DNA of 33,157 nt from contig JANBPU010000176.1 in NCBI GenBank assembly GCA_027575805.1, forward strand, positions 1-33,157, read 5' to 3'. Below are positions 21,484 through 31,298 of this stretch, one piece after another; the first letter of the stretch is position 1, and every line of letters starts with the position of its first letter. The stretch comes from Mycoemilia scoparia (taxonomy: Eukaryota > Kickxellomycota > Kickxellomycetes > Kickxellales > Kickxellaceae). The notes below the pieces were generated by a model. That model was not told where the DNA came from. It worked only from the letters and a program-made list of their open reading frames with translations, and ran no database searches. The translations under genes and the position numbers were made by a program.

Positions 21484-22239
21484 TTATTTATATTGAATCC
21501 ACAATGTTGGTGACACTCCTGCCTGCAATGATGGAAGTGCTGCTGATATGAATGGTGGCACTCCGATATACAGGTTCAAATATAGTTGGCTGTGTTTTGC
21601 TTGTTCACTACATGCCCGAGTGATATCTAAGAGCTGTGGCGTGAGATTCTCAGAGTTTACGGCCATTGATCCCAAATGTAGACCAGGTGTCGGTGCACTA
21701 TACGCCGTAATTTGGCTTTCAATCCATGATTTTGAGTTTTTGGTTCTTGCTTGTAAAGGGCTGGTAGCAATAGATGAAAGGTCGTTGTTGTTGTTGTTGT
21801 TGTTGTAGCCATGTCTATCTGGTTGATGTTCGATGGCTTCGTACACATCCAAAGTAAAATCATCCGTTTGCAGTGTGGCGTTGAATTTAAAATAGTCCAA
21901 TTTTGGCATTTCTAAAATACAAGATCCTATTATATCTGGATCGCTAACCACATGATACGGGTACTCGAATCCATACAGGGTCGCATTGGTCACAATGTCT
22001 CGAGTATTATCGATATTGGAGCTGATGTACAGTTGTTTGTCCATTCCGTTTTGACACTTGAAGCAATCAGAATCAGGGCAATTCTTACAACCCTTGTTAT
22101 CAAACCTGTAATGCAGTGTAGCGTCTTTTGCTGCGCTGATCGTGCTCCATCCTCTTTTAGTTGGCCTGGCCGGTGTAGCGTCTTCAAATAACATCAGTAA
22201 CACAGCTAAATATATTATGATGGGCTTTAGTAAGTGCAT
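21484..22239 (-). CDS. Small secreted protein of unknown function
   Basis: Not recognised. It has 251 residues from the first in-frame ATG (22239); the upstream frame only offers a TTG. Residues 1 to about 24 (MHLLKPIIIYLAVLLMLFED) form a signal peptide, followed by ARPTKR, a plausible dibasic processing site. A four-cysteine cluster CKNCPDSDCFKC occupies residues 51-62, and further Cys residues follow. Several NAT/NLT-type N-glycosylation sequons are present. An Asn run encoded by an AAC repeat divides the protein, and the C-terminal part ends in a hydrophobic segment (YIGVPPFISAALPSL) that is too polar to be a confident anchor. Its role could be wall-associated or effector-like; neither can be shown here. 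Confidence 0.75.
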   Translation of the reverse strand: MHLLKPIIIYLAVLLMLFEDATPARPTKRGWSTISAAKDATLHYRFDNKGCKNCPDSDCFKCQNGMDKQLYISSNIDNTRDIVTNATLYGFEYPYHVVSDPDIIGSCILEMPKLDYFKFNATLQTDDFTLDVYEAIEHQPDRHGYNNNNNNNDLSSIATSPLQARTKNSKSWIESQITAYSAPTPGLHLGSMAVNSENLTPQLLDITRACSEQAKHSQLYLNLYIGVPPFISAALPSLQAGVSPTLWIQYK

Positions 22240-23233
22240 ATTTATCAAGCTAGGATTTTCTACTGCCAAGGTAAATTGAGCAGGGAAGTGGGTGAGTTGA
22301 GATGGTAAAGAAGTGGAATAAGAGGGCTGGTATTGCCTGCTAAGATGCGATAGGACATTTGTGCTGTTATATACATATATATATATATATATATATCACA
22401 CTTGTGGTGTCTTCATAGCTTTGAAGAGAACCCTTTCGGTCTTGCAATGGTGTCAGGCATCTTTTTATCATATGTAGAGTCATATGTGTATATTTCTATA
22501 CATCACCTTGCACTATACTCCAGCAGCCAATACGCTGGGTGTGTGCGCATCACTTGAGTCCCTCTTTTTAATAATAATGAATAGGTCAGATCCTTATGTT
22601 CTTTTTCCATCTAGACACCTCATGATTTCATTATCTTTTTCTTTGTTTGGTGAGACCTGACTAGTGACCAAATGTACGGTGTACAGAGACAGGTTCTCAT
22701 TGGATTTTGCCCCAAATATCAGCTATTTGATACATGACTTCTGGAAACCTATTTTTGTCTAAAGCTGTATGAATTCAGGCCATTTTCACACATTACAATT
22801 GAAGTATCACTATTATCAAATAAAATCCGGCTTTTCGAGTTGCTAAGGGTCACATTTAAACAGTAAATTCAGAAATATCAATCCACAAATGTATTAGTCT
22901 ATTCCCAGGCTTTAAAGGCCTATTCATATTCTGTCAGCATTATAGCAAACCTAGAAAAAAATATCGGAAACCCAGATTCCAGGTTTGGGCTGATTCCTTG
23001 CATAACTTTTTTGAGCACATATCACCAGCCACACACACACACACAGACACTCTTTAATGTAATTAGTATATTACCTATCACGGTTTCTCAGCTTAAACAG
23101 AGAATCCATAGCATACACACCAAACAATCCATTGAAGAAAGAAAGCATGAACATGTGTTTCTGGTCATCATATTAGAGTAAATACAGGTTGTTTTTATTA
23201 ATACAAGGCTGAGAACAAAAAATGACTGTTTTT
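22240..23233. other. Intergenic region between secreted-protein gene and COG8
   Basis: Both neighbours are on the minus strand, so this holds the COG8 3' UTR (AATAAA on the minus strand near 23196-23203) and the promoter of the secreted-protein gene. A (TA)n tract lies at about 22374-22396 and a short (CA)n at about 23031-23043. Nothing else is recognised. Confidence 0.6.
22374..22396. repeat. (TA)n microsatellite
   Basis: About eleven TA units, 135-157 bp upstream of the secreted-protein start codon. Confidence 0.9.
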
Positions 23234-25648
23234 TTAGTTCTTGACAATGTATCCAAACAACTTTTCAACAGTATCATCTACACCAATCTTGGCAACTCGG
23301 GACACTCTATCATTCGTATCTTCAGGATCAACAATTCCTTCCTCAAGCGACTCCGAAAGGTACCTTACTAGTCCGAATGCAAATGCCGCGCAATTCTCCT
23401 TTACTGCCAACTCTATGGCCTTTATTCCGGCCAAGCAATTTTTCGGCGACTCTTGGCCATTGTTTTCGGCTTCATTCTTTTCCGCCTGGCTAGCAATTGC
23501 TTTTGATACTGCTATTAGTTTCTCCGAAATCCTCGACAGCAAGGCCTGCACAGAAACCGTGATTACTAGCGCCAGTGTCCGGTTAAGGGGTAGTTTATCT
23601 TGAGCAAACTTGTCAAAATTAAACGATATAAACTGTTTGTCTGATGATGCCGATTTATGAATGGTCCGAAGATTGTGCAGAAGGTCCCGGAATGTCTGAT
23701 GTAATGCAAGTAACATGGGGTAATGGCTCAGCGATACTGGCGAGATTCGGACAGACTTTGAAAGCGTTTCTTCCAATGTCATTGATTCAAGTACTTGTGT
23801 AGACATTACCAAAAATGATCTGTCTGACGCTGCCAATGGTTCAAGCGCCTCTTTGGCCTTCTTTTCGTTGTTAAGAATGTTGTCATTAGTATCATTCGTG
23901 CTTGATACAGAATTTACCAGTTCCAGTAATTTGTCCAGCTCAGTGCACATGTTGACAGAGCTTTCGGTCACTGGTCGTAATAGATGGTAAATGATCTTCT
24001 CCTCAATATATGGTACAACTGTGTTCTTGAGGAAGCAAATCTTGTGTTTTGAAAGCGTGGGCATATGTTGATGACACGAGTTCCATATAAACACTAGATT
24101 GGGGATCTGGGTTGTGGATGATACACTGTCCTGCAAATATGCCGAGGCCGTTTGGCAGGCATATGTTGTGAGGTTATGCAGCATTGGGCTCTTATAATTT
24201 CCACCAGCTTCACCAGATTTTTTACCAAATAGTTGAGAATAAGAAACAAGAAGCTCATCAATCCATTCTGCGAATGTTTCAAGATAAGGCAAAACATATT
24301 GACCCTGGGGTTCATGCTCAGAGGCATATCCAGTGGTATTGTTGCTGCCATTGGCGGTGCTTGAGAGTGATGTTGAGCTGGAGCTTTTACCGAGCCTTTT
24401 TAGTCTTGGCGTATTATCAGAATTACTACCAATTGACGCAGACCTCATCCGATGATATGAGTTGGCCTTGTTTTTCCACCCTTGCCACCTGGCAAGCAAG
24501 TAAAATGCTTCGAGTTCTTCTTGGGTAAATATTTCCATTGAGCTTAAGATGTTAACTCTCTCTACAAGATTGCTGATTGCTTCTTGTCGTGGCGTCCTTT
24601 CCTCTCCATTTTCTGTCATTGATTTACGCGATCGCCCATACCCAAGGTATGATCCGTGCGCTTTGGCTTTCAAATAAGCCATAGTGTTGCGTGACATTGA
24701 TGTCACATTTGTCGGAACATAGCTTATCAGGTCTTGACACAGCGAAATAAGCATGTGTTTCGATTCCAAATCCATTTGATTATCTAAGGCCTTTATAATC
24801 TTCAGTGCTTCGCTAGACTTTTTGTTTTGGGACTTTAAGCCTGATTTATCTGTCGTAGTGGTGGCATCATCAGCTGCTTCATCAGAGCTCATAGATTTTA
24901 TGGTGAATTCTTTGACATGGCGGATGGCTGCAATCGCTTCCCTGTATCTCTGTGCATTGATCAGTGTCGAGATAATATGGGGAAGCTCCAAAAGCCTAGA
25001 GATCGAATCATGGCTGTCCATTACTTTTTGGATAAGTATACGAGATTTGTCCATCTCTTTTGTCCAATCAATTAGCTGCATATAAGCTTGTTCGAGACTG
25101 GGAAGATTGGCTGACGCTAAATCCAATTTGGATTCAAGGTTATCAAGGCTGCTGGCTATACTGTCATGAGAATCATACAGGACCGAGAATATTGGGAGCT
25201 TATCCTTTTCAGAACTTCCGGACTTGTCACCATTAGCAACATGGTTTGGTCTTAAGCCCGAGGTGTTTGGTTGCTTGGTGTGCTTTTGGGACATTGTTTC
25301 ACCTAGGAGTAGTTCAGAAAGCTGACCAGATATCTGGGTTATCTCATTTGCCAGGATCTTTGGTTCAGCGCGCAAAGCGCCAAGTGACAGCGATGAAAGC
25401 ATTTTTATGTATCTAATGTTGGTGTCCCTCTTTTCAACATCTTCAAACATAGGCTCGCTTTCGTCTTCAGCTTCATCGCCGCTCTCTTTCGATGAAGATG
25501 GCTTCAGAAGGTCTCGGTAGATTGTGGCATACTGGTCAAGGTAATTCGAGTCATACTGAGTGTTCCCAAAGTTATATGAGGATCCATAAATACTATCTAG
25601 GTCGACTTCGATATCACGAACTAAATCAATAGAGTTCTTGTTTGTCAT
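23234..25648 (-). CDS. COG8: Conserved oligomeric Golgi complex subunit 8 (Dor1 family)
   Basis: COG8 belongs to lobe B of the COG tether, which captures vesicles recycling Golgi glycosyltransferases. It is a single exon of 804 residues with a true ATG at 25648. Family signatures are YIKMLSSLSLGALRAEP (80-96), corresponding to the Dor1 N-terminal motif, then ELPHIISTLINAQRYREA (221-238), and VNILSSMEIFTQEELEAFYL around residue 370. Human COG8 is about 612 residues; the excess here comes from hydrophilic inserts, for example a Ser/Asn-rich stretch after ARWQGWKNKA and an acidic Ser-rich one at 51-70. COG7 was considered and rejected on these motifs. It is divergent from SDHAF2. Confidence 0.9.
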   Translation of the reverse strand: MTNKNSIDLVRDIEVDLDSIYGSSYNFGNTQYDSNYLDQYATIYRDLLKPSSSKESGDEAEDESEPMFEDVEKRDTNIRYIKMLSSLSLGALRAEPKILANEITQISGQLSELLLGETMSQKHTKQPNTSGLRPNHVANGDKSGSSEKDKLPIFSVLYDSHDSIASSLDNLESKLDLASANLPSLEQAYMQLIDWTKEMDKSRILIQKVMDSHDSISRLLELPHIISTLINAQRYREAIAAIRHVKEFTIKSMSSDEAADDATTTTDKSGLKSQNKKSSEALKIIKALDNQMDLESKHMLISLCQDLISYVPTNVTSMSRNTMAYLKAKAHGSYLGYGRSRKSMTENGEERTPRQEAISNLVERVNILSSMEIFTQEELEAFYLLARWQGWKNKANSYHRMRSASIGSNSDNTPRLKRLGKSSSSTSLSSTANGSNNTTGYASEHEPQGQYVLPYLETFAEWIDELLVSYSQLFGKKSGEAGGNYKSPMLHNLTTYACQTASAYLQDSVSSTTQIPNLVFIWNSCHQHMPTLSKHKICFLKNTVVPYIEEKIIYHLLRPVTESSVNMCTELDKLLELVNSVSSTNDTNDNILNNEKKAKEALEPLAASDRSFLVMSTQVLESMTLEETLSKSVRISPVSLSHYPMLLALHQTFRDLLHNLRTIHKSASSDKQFISFNFDKFAQDKLPLNRTLALVITVSVQALLSRISEKLIAVSKAIASQAEKNEAENNGQESPKNCLAGIKAIELAVKENCAAFAFGLVRYLSESLEEGIVDPEDTNDRVSRVAKIGVDDTVEKLFGYIVKN

Positions 25649-26110
25649 GAAATTGTGAAAATAATAAATGAAAGAGTGCTTTCAAGGATAGAGTAAATTG
25701 CGTTGACATTGCAGTGGTAGTTTCATGCCATGCAATACTTCTTTTCAAACAGTGGTATGGGTGTGCGCGGCCTTATGGGTCTAAGACTAAAAATATCACC
25801 ACACCGTCAGTATTGGATTATTTGAAACATGCTATCTACATAGAGTAACCCCATGTATCAGATGTATGTAACTTAAATGTGTACATTCGAGTATGGATAA
25901 ATGATAGAGTTGGATACATAAATGAACCCAATTTAATGCCTGAAGAAATCCAGCATCTACCTACCCACCACCCCCCATAATAATATCCATTTAAGCACAT
26001 GCTTTAGTAAAGTAACTGTACATGGCCAGAGAGATCAGGTTCAGTATAATCGGCTTCCCAAACCAATACACAAGCACACACCCTAGCACCTACCAAAGCA
26101 TTATCAAAAC
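25649..26110. promoter_or_regulatory. Divergent promoter region COG8 / SDHAF2
   Basis: A 462 bp spacer between the two start codons. It carries the upstream signals of both genes; no specific site is identifiable with confidence. Confidence 0.5.
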
Positions 26111-26560
26111 ATGCCACGAAGGTCTATGCTTTCCATAATTCCAAGATCTGCTGCTCTTGGGATCGCCGTTATTCACAGAAAAGGATATACTTCAGTGCTA
26201 TGTGCTATTCGCGGCGTACAGACTAAAGCGCCAAGCAGCAGTGAGATACAGCCAATTGATAGAAGTCACGAACAGACAGAGGTCAAGCGACGGAGGTTAG
26301 TATGGCAGACACGGAAGCGTGGAATCCTTGAATCAGATCTCTTGCTTTCGACCTTTGCCAGCAAGAGCTTACCAACAATGTCGCACAAGGAGTTGGAGGA
26401 GTTTGATCAGTTGCTAGACCATATGGACTGGGATATATTCCACTGGGCTAGTGGAGCCAAGGCTGCTCCAGAGGAAGTGAAAAGTATGAGCATCTTCAAG
26501 AAGTTAGAGGAGCATTGCCAGAGTCGGACCAATAAAGGCGTGCGAATGCCTGATCTTTAG
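26111..26560 (+). CDS. SDH5: Succinate dehydrogenase assembly factor 2, mitochondrial
   Basis: SDHAF2/Sdh5 promotes covalent FAD attachment to the SDHA flavoprotein of respiratory complex II in the mitochondrial matrix. Single exon, 149 residues. The N-terminal ~40 residues are rich in Arg, Ser and Ala without acidic residues, as expected of a matrix-targeting presequence. The conserved core is RRRLVWQTRKRGILESDLLL (61-80), followed by the LEEFDQLLDHMDWDIFHW segment, which together match the family from bacterial SdhE to human. Length is typical. No intron or defect is seen. Confidence 0.93.
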   Translation: MPRRSMLSIIPRSAALGIAVIHRKGYTSVLCAIRGVQTKAPSSSEIQPIDRSHEQTEVKRRRLVWQTRKRGILESDLLLSTFASKSLPTMSHKELEEFDQLLDHMDWDIFHWASGAKAAPEEVKSMSIFKKLEEHCQSRTNKGVRMPDL

Positions 26561-27010
26561 CCATTTTTCAAGACACACTTATTTAATTGCTTGAAATGAA
26601 ATACCAATAACAGCTTTTTTCAACTTTGTGATTATGAAATGAAGGAATTTACTTTGTTTATATAAATGCCTGTGTCCCCAGTTGCTTAATGCATCAAAAA
26701 TAGGCAAGACTATTGTTTGTATGCCAAGTGATACCGCTGTTTTCCCAAATGTTTACAGCTTAAAAGCTGATTATCTTGGCTGATCGACTGATCACACTGA
26801 AATGAGTCAGACCAAAAGTTTTGAAGGTAGAGCCATCCAGTCCACAAAGCATTGTTTTCTTCAAACTAAGCATCCAGCTGGTCAGAATACACTAGACTTT
26901 TTATACATCCTCTTTACTATATCAAAAACACCCCTCTCCAACTATACTAGCAGACCTTACTAGTATATCAAGTATAAGGACAACGTACACCACCCCCAGT
27001 CTATTGCAAA
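26561..27010. other. Intergenic spacer SDHAF2-FRS1
   Basis: A 450 bp spacer between two plus-strand genes, AT-rich, with no repeat or RNA gene visible. It contains the promoter of the phenylalanyl-tRNA synthetase gene. Confidence 0.6.
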
Positions 27011-29049
27011 ATGCCGACCGTAACGATTGACAAGCAGGATCTCTATGAGTACCTTGGAAAGGAATTCAGTAAGCTATAGCATGATTGCATGCAATACTGC
27101 TGTTGTACAAACCGAGAACAAATCATATAGCCAATTTGAGCTTTCATAACATGAATTTATATTTGCAATGAATTCCATAGCCTCCAAGGAATTTACCGAG
27201 CTATGCTTCGAGTTTGGTATTGAATTGGAAGAAGACACAACTGAGGAGATAGAAGAGATGCTTAGTAAACTTTCTGTCAGCGAAAGAAAGGCCAAGGCTA
27301 CTACTGAGCGTCCACAGCTCAAGATCGACATTCCAGCAAACAGGCAAGTAACTAAACACAATGCTAACAGCCATATTAACACAGATACTTGATCAAAGGT
27401 CTACATTGAGCTGACAAACTATATACGACGACATGTGTTTATGTAATTGCATTTGCAGATATGATCTATTGTGCTTCGAGGGTATTTCTCGTGCACTCAA
27501 AATTTACCTCGGAAAACAGGAGATCCCAGACTACCGCAAGGTTCCTGCAGCCCAGCCAGGACCACAGCGTATGATCGTGCACAAGGAGGTTAACCAAATC
27601 AGGCCCCATGTAGTCTGTGCCATCCTCAGAGGTGTCAAATTCACCGAAGCACGCTACCAATCCTTCATAGACCTTCAAGATAAATTGCACAACAACATAT
27701 GTCGCAAGAGAAGCTTGGTAGCTATCGGCACCCACGACCTGGACACTATCCAGGGCCCTTTCTCCTACCAGGCACGTAAGCCAGAGGACATCAGCTTTGT
27801 TCCTCTAAACCAGACCCAGGAAATGGATGCCAAGAAGTTGATGGAATTTTACGAAAGCGACCTCCATTTGAAGAGATACCTTCACATCATTCGCGATTCG
27901 CCAGTGTACCCAGTCATATACGATGCTAACGGCGTTGTCCTTTCCCTCCCACCCATCATCAACGGCGAGCACTCAAAGATCACCCTTAACACTCGCAATG
28001 TCTTCATCGAGTGCACCGGAACCAGCATCACCAAGGCCAACATTGTGCTCAACACCATGGTAGCCATGTTCTCGTGCTACTGCGACGAGCCCTTCACTGT
28101 TGAGCCAGTTATTGTGGAACAGGTTGACGGTACCAAGGACGAGTATCCCAACATTGAACCCCGGTCATTGAGCACTGATATTGGATATATCAACCATGCA
28201 ATTGGCGTTGACCTGTCCCCAGAGGACATCATTAAGCATCTTCACCGCATGTCTGTCCCAGCACGCCACCAGCAGTCCGAACCAAAGATTGAAGTCATGG
28301 TCCCACCAACCCGATCCGACCTTCTCCACTCCTGCGATGTCATTGAGGATGTGGCCATTGCCTTTGGATACAACAACATTCCCCGCGATCTTATAAAGTC
28401 TGCCACCATTGGTGCCCCACTTCCCATCAACAAATTGAGCGATCTGGTTCGTCGTGAATCAGCTCAGGCCGGCTGGACCGAGATCCTAACTCTTTCTCTA
28501 TGCTCGCATGATGAAAACTTCGCCTTCCTAAGACGCACTGATCCGGGAACCGAGGCTGTGGTCTTGGCCAACCCCAAGACCATCGAGTACCAAGTAGCTC
28601 GTACTCTCCTCCTACCTGGTGCACTAAAGACCATTCGTGAAAACAAAAAACACCCAATTCCTTTCAACATCTTTGAGGTATCTGATGTCGTGCTCAAGGA
28701 CGAAACTGCTGAGCGCAAGGCACGCAATGAGCGACACTTCTGTGCCGTATACTCTGACCATTCCGCCCAGTTCGAAGTAGTCCAAGGCTTGCTTGACCGG
28801 ATCATGAAGATGCTCAATGTTCCTCACACTACTGTCAATGAGCCCCCTCGTCGTGGATATTTCTTGGACGAAAAGGACATTCCTACCTACTTCCCCGGTC
28901 GTTCTGCCAATGTCTGCTACCGCGAATCTCCCAGCTCAGAGGTCATCGTTCTGGGACAGATTGGTGTTTTACATCCCGAAGTCCTTGTTAAGTTCGGGCT
29001 TGACTATCCTTGCTCGGTTGTTGAAATCAATATCGAGCCTTTCTTGTAA
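27011..29049 (+). CDS. FRS1: Phenylalanine-tRNA ligase beta subunit, cytosolic
   Basis: The beta chain of the alpha2-beta2 enzyme that charges tRNA-Phe; it carries the tRNA-contacting and editing (B3/B4) domains. Exons are 27011-27068, 27181-27343 and 27459-29049, giving 603 residues, close to yeast Frs1 (595). Exon 1 encodes [19 protein letters not shown]. Exon 2 begins at 27181 and gives [19 protein letters not shown]. Intron 2 starts with GCAAGT rather than GT: only this GC-AG splice joins PAN to RYDLLCFEG in frame, while the nearby GTAACT would give a stop. Further signatures are [11 protein letters not shown] and, near residue 356, [18 protein letters not shown] with FGYNNI. The coding sequence is richer in C-ending codons than its neighbours, as expected for a highly expressed gene. 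AATAAA lies at about 29120. Confidence 0.97.
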
Positions 29050-29522
29050 TCACAGCTGCATGTAGATAATCTTTTTCTCTGTCGCAGCAGTATTGTTGTC
29101 TTACTTTTATTCGTCATAATAAAATTGTTAGTGTGTTCATCAGAAATTGGGTATAGGTTCAATAGTTCTCTTTATTTACAGCGATGGTGATGTAATTCCA
29201 TTTGAACATAAAAGATAAAATTCAAGATGAATTGCAATATCTATAATACTATACTAAGCAATTTAAAATAACTAAAGTGCACATTCAATTCATTTCATCC
29301 AAAGATGAACGAGGAGTCGCTTGTCACAAAAACAACATCTCATATAGAAAGGCAGGATATGTGTGTGTATATATACAGACAATAAAAAGCTGATAGATTA
29401 AAGCAATCATTTCCTGGTACTAATGTATACTATGCACAGGCGCATCAAATTCATACGTTATATATAGAAGTGTAGTTTATTTACCAAACGGGCAACCAAT
29501 TACCAAAAAATTATTTTCAAAT
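29050..29522. other. Intergenic region between convergent FRS1 and RPS25
   Basis: Holds the 3' ends of both genes: AATAAA at about 29120 (plus) and its complement at 29476-29481 (minus). No other feature is seen. Confidence 0.65.
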
Positions 29523-30151
29523 TTAGGCGGTGGCACGGGTGTAGATAAGCTGGGAGTTGTGAGAAGAGACAAGGCGGATGAGGTTCTCCTCTTCAAGCTG
29601 GGCAAGAGCCTTACGGGCCAAAGAGCCGTTGATCTTAAGACGGTCAACGAGAATGGAAGGAGTGATGAGCTTGTAGCTGGGAACTTCCTTGGTAAGCTTC
29701 TCATATGTGGCTTGGTCGAAAATAACAGCGTTGTTGGTCTTTTCCTTGACCTTACCGCGAGACCATTTCTTCTTTCCTTTAGCCGAAACTGCTGGAGCCT
29801 ATCAACGTTACAATACAAAGGAATTAATAATTGCTTAATACATCATTACACTGTTTGCAAGAAAACTTGAGAGCCATAGTATCAGTGTTGGGATATAAAT
29901 ATGCAAATATAAATGCTGAAAGTCCGTTGTTTTTATATAGACAAAACGCCCTGAGGAATTTGCATAGCAACTTGAATCAGTTTTAACCAATTTGAAATTC
30001 ACATGGACTGATGTCCCAAGATGTATTCATTTAAGCGTCGGCGGTAGGGGTTTTGCTCTCAAACAGATCCTGAATATGGATGTTCCGCTAAAATGGATGG
30101 ATGCATATATATTCGCATCCCAAAGGCGTGTAAATTTAGGATTCTTACCAT
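29523..30151 (-). CDS. RPS25: 40S ribosomal protein S25 (eS25), start codon on its own exon
   Basis: Structural protein of the small ribosomal subunit near the head, with a winged-helix fold. Coding exons are 30149-30151 (the ATG alone) and 29523-29798, giving 92 residues. The protein continues [20 protein letters not shown], then [38 protein letters not shown] and ends QLIYTRATA, all typical of the family. The 350 nt intron begins GTAAGA directly after ATG and ends TTGATAG. Introns right after the start codon are common in ribosomal protein genes. A closer ATG (29876) would need a 43 nt intron and an atypical Cys-containing N-terminus ([12 protein letters not shown]), so it is rejected. The minus-strand polyadenylation signal is at 29476-29481. 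A duplicated block with a MITE lies about 220 bp upstream. Confidence 0.94.
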
Positions 30152-30370
30152 TTTTTAGTGGATGGATAAATACACTTAAACAGAGAGGAAGATACCCTAT
30201 GTTAGTCCTCTTAGTTTGCCTAAACACTACCTCCAACTCTGTGTCGCCCAACTCATGCTCTCATAACTCATCAAACATTAATCAGGAATTCAGATGTTGA
30301 TGAAAGAAATGATCAGATCAGCAATTAAATTTAGATTTCACCCTTCCAAAGCCTTAATTTACAGAGGAGA

Positions 30371-30701
30371 CTCTGTGACAAGTAACAGAATAATCACTAT
30401 GATGATAGTCGTATTCAGCAATGTCTTGGCCGTAAATATGTGTAATGTATGTTCGTTTTTCATAATGGATTGGGAATGCTGATCCGTTCTCGGTTTATAC
30501 ACATCATATCGCATTCTGTGTTAATGTTACAAACAGATAAAGGCCGATGCGGTAAAGCACATAAACAGCATATGGGCGATTATTTTTGAAGGACGAAAGT
30601 TTACTAGTAAAACTGGGCATCTGTTTGGCTGTGATTGCCCCTATAAATATTCTCCCTTCAAAAATAACTATCCACATATTAAAATCGTCTATTGTTGTTA
30701 C
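30371..30701 (-). repeat. Duplicated block, copy 2 (upstream of RPS25)
   Basis: Inverse copy of 1-326, about 97% identical over the inner 289 bp, and including MITE copy F. Read toward RPS25 (minus strand), the block has the same orientation that copy 1 has toward OST1. Because copy 1 is cut by the window edge, the right end of homology may lie beyond 30701. Confidence 0.9.
30570..30680 (-). mobile_element. MITE copy F (111 bp)
   Basis: Ends GGGCGATTATTTTTGAAGGA and CCCTTCAAAAAATAACTATC with TA flanks. It is nearly identical to copy A apart from scattered substitutions and one extra base in the A run at its right end. Confidence 0.87.
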
Positions 30702-30959
30702 TACCTATTCTGGGAAACATTGAAGTCATATCAAATACCAAATTAATCATGCCTATCAGTTTTTAGTTGCTGCCCCTGATACCGTCTTGGCTAGCTAATT
30801 AACATAATATGTGAATGCACAGCTAGCAGCCTGTCTGAGCAAAATGTATTTCTGCTGGGGAGAGAAAGTTGATATTGTGAATACTCGCGATAGACAATTT
30901 TGTATCCTGTTTTAGTACATTAGCAATATTATATACAACTAGTTAATAGTCGTTTGGGC

Positions 30960-31298
30960 ATGATCATGTCCAGGGATGACATTGTGTTTGTGGAAGTAGA
31001 CAAGTATAAAAAGGACTTGGCATTTCTAGATCAGTATTTAAGGCTGCAATGAAATTCATGTCCAGGGATGCCAGTTTCAAAAACGAGATGGTTTATTGGT
31101 GATATACAAAAATTCCTCAAACAAGCGAGCATTTTGGAGTATTCGAATAAAGTGATGATATGGGCTGTGTTGTTGGCTAAACTCGTTATGTACAACAGGC
31201 TGACGGGCAATATTTGACATTCTTATTGCGAAGCTCTTTTATACTCATCCATCGCAAAGCTTACAAACAAATTCATGGATATAGTGGCTCACGATTAA
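30960..31298 (+). pseudogene. Possible decayed coding sequence, family uncertain
   Basis: An ATG frame at 30960-31052 gives 30 protein-like residues (RDDIVFVEVDKYKKDLAFLD). A second at 31068-31217 gives 49 residues including FIGDIQKFLKQASILEY and KVMIWAVLLAKLVMYNRL; after its TGA the same frame stays open to 31298 with ALLYSSIAKLTNKFMDI. The alternating hydrophobic helices and the LxNKFMD pattern faintly recall the cyclin box of Pho85-type cyclins, but this is weak. Stops interrupt the series and no splice pattern joins it cleanly. It may be a relic or chance. Confidence 0.25.

Noticed and set aside
23234..25648. Assignment as COG7
   Set aside because: The N-terminal and central motifs match the Dor1/COG8 family rather than COG7.
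29477..29818. 113-residue minus-strand frame over RPS25
   Set aside because: It is an out-of-frame shadow; the RPS25 frame at 29523-29798 matches the family throughout.
29799..30148. Box C/D snoRNA inside the RPS25 intron
   Set aside because: TGATGT- and CTGA-like boxes can be found, but no terminal stem or consistent spacing pairs them on either strand.
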